Below, piece after piece: positions 58,033 through 64,000 of a stretch of 64,000 nucleotides of DNA. The notes beneath the pieces are model-generated. The model made no database searches, had not been told where the DNA came from, and saw nothing but the letters and a program-made list of their open reading frames with translations. The stretch spans positions 56,077 through 120,076 of the forward strand of contig JALVXB010000017.1 of the NCBI GenBank assembly GCA_027023025.1, read 5' to 3'. This DNA comes from Caldisericaceae bacterium. GTDB taxonomy: Bacteria; Caldisericota; Caldisericia; Caldisericales; Caldisericaceae. Both the position numbers and the translations under genes were made by a program. Within the stretch, counting starts at the first letter, position 1. Every line of letters starts with the position of its first letter.

Positions 58033-59016
58033 ATGAGTAATGTAGGAATAATTGGGCTGGGAAGCTATGTTCCCGAAAAAGTAGTTACAAACTTTGACAT
58101 GGAAAAAATCCTCGACACTTCTGACGAGTGGATAAGGACGCGAACTGGCATTGTTGAAAGACGGTTTGCCGATGATAGCCAGACTACGAGTGACCTTGCT
58201 GCTATTGCGGCAAAGCGTGCTATTGAAGATGCAGGTGTTTCCCCAGAAGACATTGGGCTTATAATTGTTGGAACCAATTCTCCTGACATGAGGTATCCTG
58301 CGACTGCATGCCTTGTACAGGATAAGATAGGTGCAAAAAATGCTGCGGCGTTTGACTTACAAGCTGGTTGTCCAGGCTGGATATTTGCTACTACCGTCGG
58401 GGCACAATTCGTAAAAACAGGGATGTATAAGTATGTGCTTACAATTGGTGCTGAAGTTATAACCAGAATGATGGATAAAACAGATCGTGGTACTTATGTA
58501 TTGTTTGGTGACGGTGCAGGTGCCACTGTTTTGGGTAATGTTGACGAAGGCGGCTTTAAGTCGTTTGAACTTTATGCAGATGGTAGTCTTGCTGAGTATC
58601 TTACACTACCAGCAGGTGGATCTAAAATCCCATTTAGTGAAGAGGCCCTAAAAAAGAGACTGCACTATACTAAAATGAATGGGCGTGAAGTGTTTAAGTT
58701 TTCCGTGCGTGAAATTGGCAGAATATCAAAAATAGTTATGGAAAAGGCCAACTTAAAACCAGATGATATTAAGTGGTTTATTCCTCATCAGGCAAATTTG
58801 CGGATCATAGAAGCAGGAATGAAGCGCCTTGGTATTCCTGAAGATAGAGTTGTCGTAACGATTGATAAGTATGGTAATTCCTCTGCTGCTTCAATTCCAG
58901 TTGCGTTGGACGAAATTTACAGGAATGGCAAGCTTAAAAAGGGAGACAATGTTCTTATGGTCTCTTTTGGCGCAGGTATGACTTCTGGTGCATTTATCGT
59001 GGAGTGGTCAAAATGA
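58033..59016 (+). CDS. fabH: 3-oxoacyl-ACP synthase III
   Basis: 327 aa; GLGSYVPEKVVTNFDME, RTGIVERRFA, QAGCPGWIFA, FIPHQANLRIIEAG, YGNSSAASIP. Confidence 0.97.
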   Translation: MSNVGIIGLGSYVPEKVVTNFDMEKILDTSDEWIRTRTGIVERRFADDSQTTSDLAAIAAKRAIEDAGVSPEDIGLIIVGTNSPDMRYPATACLVQDKIGAKNAAAFDLQAGCPGWIFATTVGAQFVKTGMYKYVLTIGAEVITRMMDKTDRGTYVLFGDGAGATVLGNVDEGGFKSFELYADGSLAEYLTLPAGGSKIPFSEEALKKRLHYTKMNGREVFKFSVREIGRISKIVMEKANLKPDDIKWFIPHQANLRIIEAGMKRLGIPEDRVVVTIDKYGNSSAASIPVALDEIYRNGKLKKGDNVLMVSFGAGMTSGAFIVEWSK

Positions 59017-59912
59017 AAGCATTTGTTTTTCCAGGCCAGGGTTCACAATATGTGGGTATGGCAAAAAAAATACCTGATTCTTCCTTAAAGAAAGAGTTGT
59101 TTACAAAAGCATCGGAGATTCTAAATTTTGACTTACTTGAACTTTGTGATAATGGTCCAAACGAAAAACTTACTTCTACTGAAAACACGCAACCTGCATT
59201 ATTTACGGTTTCAAGTATTTATGATTTAATGTTTAAAGACAAAAATATTAAACCAGAAATTGTAGCAGGCCACAGCCTGGGTGAATACTCTGCACTTTTT
59301 TCTGCTGGTGTGTTTACTTTTGAGGATGGTGTTAAACTCGTGCGTAAGAGAGGTTTGCTTATGAAAGAAGCTTCTGAAAAAGCACCTGGAAAAATGCTTG
59401 CCGTAATTGGACTATCAGATGATAAAGTTGAGAGTGTCGTTAACGAAGCTTCTAAATTTGGTGTTATTGTTGCTGCCAATTTCAATTCGCCCGGCCAGGT
59501 TGTGCTCTCTGGTTCTGATTCTGCAATTACTAAAGCTGCGACTATCTCAAAAGAACGCGGTGCACGGCTTGCAAGAATCTTAAATGTTTCAGCACCTTTT
59601 CACTCACCCTTGATGGCTCCTATAGTAGAAGAGATGAGTCAATATATAGATTCAGTGCACTTTAGTGATCCTGAAGTTCCTGTAGTACAAAATGTAACTG
59701 GTGAAGTCACTACAGATGCTTCCGAAATAAAGGAAAATCTTAAAAAACAACTTACTGGAGCCGTACTCTGGACGAAGTCAGTGCTAACTATGCAAAAAAA
59801 TGGAGTAAACGAATTCTACGAAGTGGGACCTAAAAATGTACTAAAAGGCTTGATAGGCCGAATTATTAAAGGAGCAAGTATTATTACTGCGGAGGCGTTT
59901 TTTAATGCTTAA
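59013..59912 (+). CDS. fabD: malonyl-CoA:ACP transacylase
   Basis: FPGQGSQYVGMAKK, VAGHSLGEYSALFSAG, FHSPLM. Start likely ATG 59013 (MKAFVF) rather than 59004. Confidence 0.96.
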   Translation: MKAFVFPGQGSQYVGMAKKIPDSSLKKELFTKASEILNFDLLELCDNGPNEKLTSTENTQPALFTVSSIYDLMFKDKNIKPEIVAGHSLGEYSALFSAGVFTFEDGVKLVRKRGLLMKEASEKAPGKMLAVIGLSDDKVESVVNEASKFGVIVAANFNSPGQVVLSGSDSAITKAATISKERGARLARILNVSAPFHSPLMAPIVEEMSQYIDSVHFSDPEVPVVQNVTGEVTTDASEIKENLKKQLTGAVLWTKSVLTMQKNGVNEFYEVGPKNVLKGLIGRIIKGASIITAEAFFNA

Positions 59913-60660
59913 AGTAGATTTAAGTGGGTTAAAGGCGGTTGTAAGTGGTGGTTCTCGTGGCATAGGGCGAGCTATTGCTGTTACTTTTGCTGATTGTGGT
60001 GCAGATGTTGCAATTCTATATGCACATAATAGAGATGCTGCAGAAGAAACTGTAAAATTAATACAGGAGAAAAAGAGAAAAGCCAGTGCTTTTAAGTGTA
60101 ATGTTGCAAGTGAAGACGATGTCGTGCATACCGTAGAGGATGTTGTGAAGAAATACGGTAGAATTGACATTCTCGTTAATAATGCAGGCATTACGAGAGA
60201 CGGTTTAATTATGCGTATGCCGCACGACGATTGGGAAAATGTATTGAGCACTAACTTAACTGGAGCATTTTTCCTTACGAAGCATGTGCTTAAGTATATG
60301 ATTAAAAATCGTTTTGGTAGGATTATAAACATTTCGTCAATTGTGGGGCTTACTGGAAATTTAGGACAGGCAAATTATGTTTCTTCTAAGGCTGGATTGA
60401 TAGGGTTGACGAAAGTTACGGCTATCGAATATGCTTCAAGAAACATTACTGCGAATGCAATAGCTCCAGGCTTTATTGAAACAGATATGACTAAAAAACT
60501 TTCACAAAAAGTTAAAGAGGAATTTTTGAAGAAAGTGCTTAAAAAAGCACCGGGCGAGCCGCAGGATGTTGCTAATGTAGCTGCATTTTTGGCTTCCCCT
60601 CTTGCGTCGTACATTACGGGTACTACTATAATTGTTGATGGTGGTTTAAGTTTAGGATAA
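59905..60660 (+). CDS. fabG: 3-oxoacyl-ACP reductase
   Basis: 251 aa; VSGGSRGIGRAIA, LVNNAGITRDGLIMRM, NYVSSKAGLIGLTK, ANAIAPGFIETDMT. Confidence 0.97.
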   Translation: MLKVDLSGLKAVVSGGSRGIGRAIAVTFADCGADVAILYAHNRDAAEETVKLIQEKKRKASAFKCNVASEDDVVHTVEDVVKKYGRIDILVNNAGITRDGLIMRMPHDDWENVLSTNLTGAFFLTKHVLKYMIKNRFGRIINISSIVGLTGNLGQANYVSSKAGLIGLTKVTAIEYASRNITANAIAPGFIETDMTKKLSQKVKEEFLKKVLKKAPGEPQDVANVAAFLASPLASYITGTTIIVDGGLSLG

Positions 60661-60682
60661 AATTTTTTAAGGAGGTTTATTT

Positions 60683-60925
60683 ATGGACGAAAAGGAAATT
60701 AGAGCAAAGGTTGTAGAAATTGTCAAAGACAAACTTGGTATTGATGATGACAAAATTACGGACGATGCCAAGTATGTTGAGGATCTTGGTGCCGATTCTT
60801 TAAGTCTCGTTGATGTGGCAATGGCACTGGAAGACGAATTTGGCATGAAGATTCCGGACGAAGATATTGAGAAAATTACCACGGTCGGTGCCACAGTAGA
60901 GTACATTAAGGAACACCTGAAGTAA
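60683..60925 (+). CDS. acpP: acyl carrier protein
   Basis: 80 aa; VEDLGADSLSLVDVAMALEDEFGMKIPDEDIEKITTVG. Confidence 0.97.
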   Translation: MDEKEIRAKVVEIVKDKLGIDDDKITDDAKYVEDLGADSLSLVDVAMALEDEFGMKIPDEDIEKITTVGATVEYIKEHLK

Positions 60926-60926
60926 T

Positions 60927-62168
60927 ATGAAAAGAAGAGTTGTCGTAACCGGTTTAGGGGCAGTAACTTCTATTGGCATCGGCAAAGACAATTTTTTTAA
61001 AGGATTGTACGAGGGACGCTCTGGGATTTCCCGGATCTCCCTCTTTGATCCTGCCGAATTCTCGGTACAAATTGCGGGTGAAGTTAAAAATTTTAATCCC
61101 GAAGACTACTTCGATAAAAAGGAAATAAGAAGACTTGATCGAGTTGAGGAATTTGCTTTTGTTGCTGCTAAAGAGGCTATTGAAGACTCTGGTTTAGATG
61201 TAGAAAACGAAGATAAAGAGCGAATAGGTGTGTATGTAACTTCAGGGATTGGTGGTCTTACTTCTTTATCCGAGCAATTTAATGTCTTAAAAGAAAGAGG
61301 GCCAAGAAGAGTTAGCCCTTTTTTGATCACTCAGCTTATTATTGATGCAATTCCAGCCTACATTGCGTTGCAGTATGGTTTTAGGGGGGCTACGCTTTCT
61401 GCTGTTGCAGCATGTGCATCTGCTACCCAGACTATAGGAGAAGCGATGCTTGCTATTCAAAGGGGTGATCTCGATGTAATAGTCGCTGGGGGTGCAGACG
61501 CACCTATAGTAGAACTTGCTGTTGCTGCGTTTGCGTCAATGCGTGCTTTGTCAAAGAGAAATGATTCTCCTGAAACAGCTTCCAGGCCGTTTGATAGAAC
61601 TCGTGATGGGTTTGTTATGGGAGAAGGTTCAGGAATCTTACTTTTAGAAGAACTTGAGCATGCAAAGAAGCGTGGAGCACACATATACGCAGAACTTGTA
61701 GGATATGGAACTACCACTGACGCATATCACACTACTGCGCCCGATCCGACTGTCACCCAGATTAAGCGTTCTATGCTAATGGCAATTGAAAGTGCGGGTA
61801 TTGATAAAAACGACATTGACTATATAAATGCACATGGAACATCTACGCCGTTAAACGACAAATACGAAACAAAAGCAATTAAAGAAATTTTTGAAGATCG
61901 TGCATATCAAATTCCAGTGAGTTCTACAAAGTCAATGATAGGACATTTACTGGGTGCATCCGGTGCTGCCGAATCTGTTGCTACAGTTCTTACGATAGAT
62001 AAGGGAATTATATTTCCCACTATAAATTATTCTGAACCTGATCCAGAATGCGATCTTGATTATGTTCCAAATAAGCCACGGGAAAAGGAAGTCCATGTGG
62101 CCCTAAAAAATTCTTTTGGCTTCGGTGGCCACAATGTTTCACTTATTTTTAAGAAATTTAAGGAATAG
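60927..62168 (+). CDS. fabF: 3-oxoacyl-ACP synthase II
   Basis: 413 aa; RRVVVTGLGAVTSIGIGKD, SAVAACASATQTIGEA, NAHGTSTPLNDKYETKAIKEIF, SFGFGGHNVSLIFKKF. Confidence 0.97.
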   Translation: MKRRVVVTGLGAVTSIGIGKDNFFKGLYEGRSGISRISLFDPAEFSVQIAGEVKNFNPEDYFDKKEIRRLDRVEEFAFVAAKEAIEDSGLDVENEDKERIGVYVTSGIGGLTSLSEQFNVLKERGPRRVSPFLITQLIIDAIPAYIALQYGFRGATLSAVAACASATQTIGEAMLAIQRGDLDVIVAGGADAPIVELAVAAFASMRALSKRNDSPETASRPFDRTRDGFVMGEGSGILLLEELEHAKKRGAHIYAELVGYGTTTDAYHTTAPDPTVTQIKRSMLMAIESAGIDKNDIDYINAHGTSTPLNDKYETKAIKEIFEDRAYQIPVSSTKSMIGHLLGASGAAESVATVLTIDKGIIFPTINYSEPDPECDLDYVPNKPREKEVHVALKNSFGFGGHNVSLIFKKFKE

Positions 62169-62205
62169 TTATATTTATAATTAATCCGAGGTAAGTTTAT
62201 AATAT

Positions 62206-62234
62206 AAAGCCTGGCGTTTAAATACCCAGGCTTT
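62206..62234. terminator. bidirectional terminator between fabF and gpsA
   Basis: AAAGCCTGG-N11-CCAGGCTTT perfect 9-bp stem between convergent genes. Confidence 0.8.
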
Positions 62235-62238
62235 AATT

Positions 62239-63234
62239 TCAGGAATTTTCCTTCTTTAGTGGGCGCTTCATTAGTTCGTTTAGCGCTTTTAAAGGAATTT
62301 CGTTCTCGTAAATTATTTTATAAGTTGCATCTGTAATTGGCATGTAAATGTTGTTTTTTTCTTTTATTTCGTACACTGATTTTACCGTATACATACCCTC
62401 AACCACCTTTGTCGTAAGTTCCTCTATTTCTTCTTTGGTTCGCCCTTTACCAATTTCTTCTCCTGCCCATCTGTTCCTGCTATTTTTACTAAAAGATGTT
62501 GCTATAAGATCGCCTATGCCTGATAAACCGTAAAATGTTTCTTTTTTTCCACCTAACATTGTGCCAAAGCGAATTAATTCGGTAATACCTCGCACTATAA
62601 GTGAGGACTTACTGCTGTCCCCAAATCCTAAGCCATCGCTTATGCCAGCGCTTATTGCAAGAACATTCTTTAGAGAGCCTCCTAATTCCACTCCGATTAA
62701 ATCTAATGTGTAATATACTCTGAAGTACCGAGTGGTAAATATCTTTTGCACTTCCTTTAAGAAGTTTTCATTTATACCGCCTATTACTGTTGCAGCAGGC
62801 ATCTCCTGGGCAATTTCGATGGCAAAGTTTGGTCCGGACAGGCTCATTATATTTTCAGGGCTTAGTGAGTCCCAGATTTCGGCAATAACCTCTGACATTC
62901 TTTTATTTGTATTGTTTTCTATTCCTTTTGCAAGATTTACGATTAAAGGATTGTTATTGGGTTTTGTTTCATTAAGGATGTGTCGCAATTTTTGTGCTGG
63001 AACGGCAAGAACGATGACATCTTTCTCTTTAAGTGCTACTTCTAAATCCATAGTTAATGTCTTTATGTGTTTTACTTTGATTCCTTTTAAGTAGAAAATA
63101 TTTTCCTGCCAATTTTTTATTGCATCGTAAGTTTTTTTGCTGTGTACCCACAGGGTGGTGTCAAATCCTTTTTTACCTAACATTTCAGCTATAGTAGTGC
63201 CCCAGCCGCCTGCACCTATAATACTAATTTTCAT
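62239..63234 (-). CDS. gpsA: glycerol-3-phosphate dehydrogenase [NAD(P)+]
   Basis: 331 aa; ISIIGAGGWGTTIAEMLGKKG, LSGPNFAIEIAQEMPAATV, GLSGIGDLIATSFSKNSRNR. Confidence 0.96.
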   Translation of the reverse strand: MKISIIGAGGWGTTIAEMLGKKGFDTTLWVHSKKTYDAIKNWQENIFYLKGIKVKHIKTLTMDLEVALKEKDVIVLAVPAQKLRHILNETKPNNNPLIVNLAKGIENNTNKRMSEVIAEIWDSLSPENIMSLSGPNFAIEIAQEMPAATVIGGINENFLKEVQKIFTTRYFRVYYTLDLIGVELGGSLKNVLAISAGISDGLGFGDSSKSSLIVRGITELIRFGTMLGGKKETFYGLSGIGDLIATSFSKNSRNRWAGEEIGKGRTKEEIEELTTKVVEGMYTVKSVYEIKEKNNIYMPITDATYKIIYENEIPLKALNELMKRPLKKENS

Positions 63235-64000
63235 TGCAGAAGCCTCCTTATCACATCTTCAATCAGCCATTTTGGTGTAGATGTTCCGGAAACTACGCCA
63301 ATCTTTTTACACTTATCTAAATTTATTTTTTTGAGGTCATTTACATCGTGGACGAAAAAGCTGTCTTGGTTTATTTTTTTCACTAATTCAAATAATCTGT
63401 TCGAATTTGCACTGGACTTTCCACCTATTGCTATTACACAATCTGCTGATTTCGCTATTTCAGCAGCTTCTTTTTGCCTTCTTATTGTTTCGCCACATAC
63501 TGTATTGTAAAAACGGACTTCTTTTGATAACTCTATAAATCTTTTTGCTACTTCAAATAAGATAGTTTCAAATGTGGTAGATTGTGATACGATTCCCACC
63601 TTTCCGTAGCTCTTTTCTTTTATTTGTTTTCCTGATTGATAGACTCCTAATAAGTTTTTACCAGCTACTTCTGACAGTACTCTCGTTTCCCGATGACCTT
63701 TGTCACCTACAATTACGATTTTGAAGTTTTCTCTCTTAAGGCTTTTAATAATTCTTATTGTGTTAAGTACGAATGGGCAGGTTGTGTCTATCACATTCTT
63801 AAACTTTTTCTTCGCGAGTGTTCTTTCTTGAGTCGTTGCTCCGTGTGCTGGAAGCAAAAGGACTTCACCATTCTTGCTCTCGATATCTTTGATAGGTATG
63901 ATTTTTTTCTCTTTTAATCTTTTTATTTCGGCTTCATTGTGTAATAACTGATCTAATGTATATACATAATTATACTCTCTGGAAAGGTCTTCAGCGATAC
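63231..64000 (-). CDS. ispH: 4-hydroxy-3-methylbut-2-enyl diphosphate reductase (partial, N-terminus beyond window)
   Basis: Frame extends to the window edge: AEDLSREYNYVYTLDQLLHNEAEIKRLKEKKIIPI...LLLPAHGATTQ...VIDTTCPFV...SQSTTF...CGETIRRQ...IGGKSSANSNRL...GVVSGTSTPKWLIEDV. Confidence 0.92.
   Translation of the reverse strand, partial: IAEDLSREYNYVYTLDQLLHNEAEIKRLKEKKIIPIKDIESKNGEVLLLPAHGATTQERTLAKKKFKNVIDTTCPFVLNTIRIIKSLKRENFKIVIVGDKGHRETRVLSEVAGKNLLGVYQSGKQIKEKSYGKVGIVSQSTTFETILFEVAKRFIELSKEVRFYNTVCGETIRRQKEAAEIAKSADCVIAIGGKSSANSNRLFELVKKINQDSFFVHDVNDLKKINLDKCKKIGVVSGTSTPKWLIEDVIRRLLQ

Overview
A 64 kb window from a low-GC, gene-dense bacterial chromosome. It has strong Shine-Dalgarno sites, many overlapping genes, and looks Firmicutes/Caldiserica/Thermotogae-like; that taxonomy is inference only. 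No prophage, transposase or CRISPR array was recognised. Main blocks: (1) a minus-strand operon: TgpA-like transglutaminase (partial), DUF58, MoxR, DHH-CBS-CCA nucleotidyltransferase, pyrimidine- and purine-nucleoside phosphorylases, YloV/DAK2, Asp23; it is divergent from rpmB-mtnA; (2) an uncharacterised envelope locus at 12.2-15.7 kb containing a GIDE-like membrane protein; (3) a TPP-riboswitch-controlled thiamine ABC transporter; (4) a ~1.2 kb stretch with no convincing gene; (5) DUF438/hemerythrin-PAS plus SufT-like, and a tandem two-ATPase/two-permease ABC-2 exporter; (6) tadA overlapping a tRNA-Ser gene, and a tRNA-Asn gene; (7) PadR, ferredoxin, ACR3-like transporter, NifX-coiled coil and two half-size permeases; (8) a lipoprotein C45/AAT-family hydrolase; (9) an aldehyde:ferredoxin oxidoreductase with a Moco/Tuco-riboswitch-like leader; (10) a second MoxR-DUF58 cassette and a two-component system; (11) efp-asp23-nusB-acyP-ispA-dxs-tlyA-nadK-recN-buk-ptb-ptb-S1-fabZHDG-acpP-fabF, then convergent gpsA-ispH (partial). 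The best candidates for undescribed biology are the GIDE-like envelope locus, the Tuco-like leader, the tadA/tRNA-Ser overlap with an embedded promoter, the NifX/split-permease locus and the orphan noncoding region.
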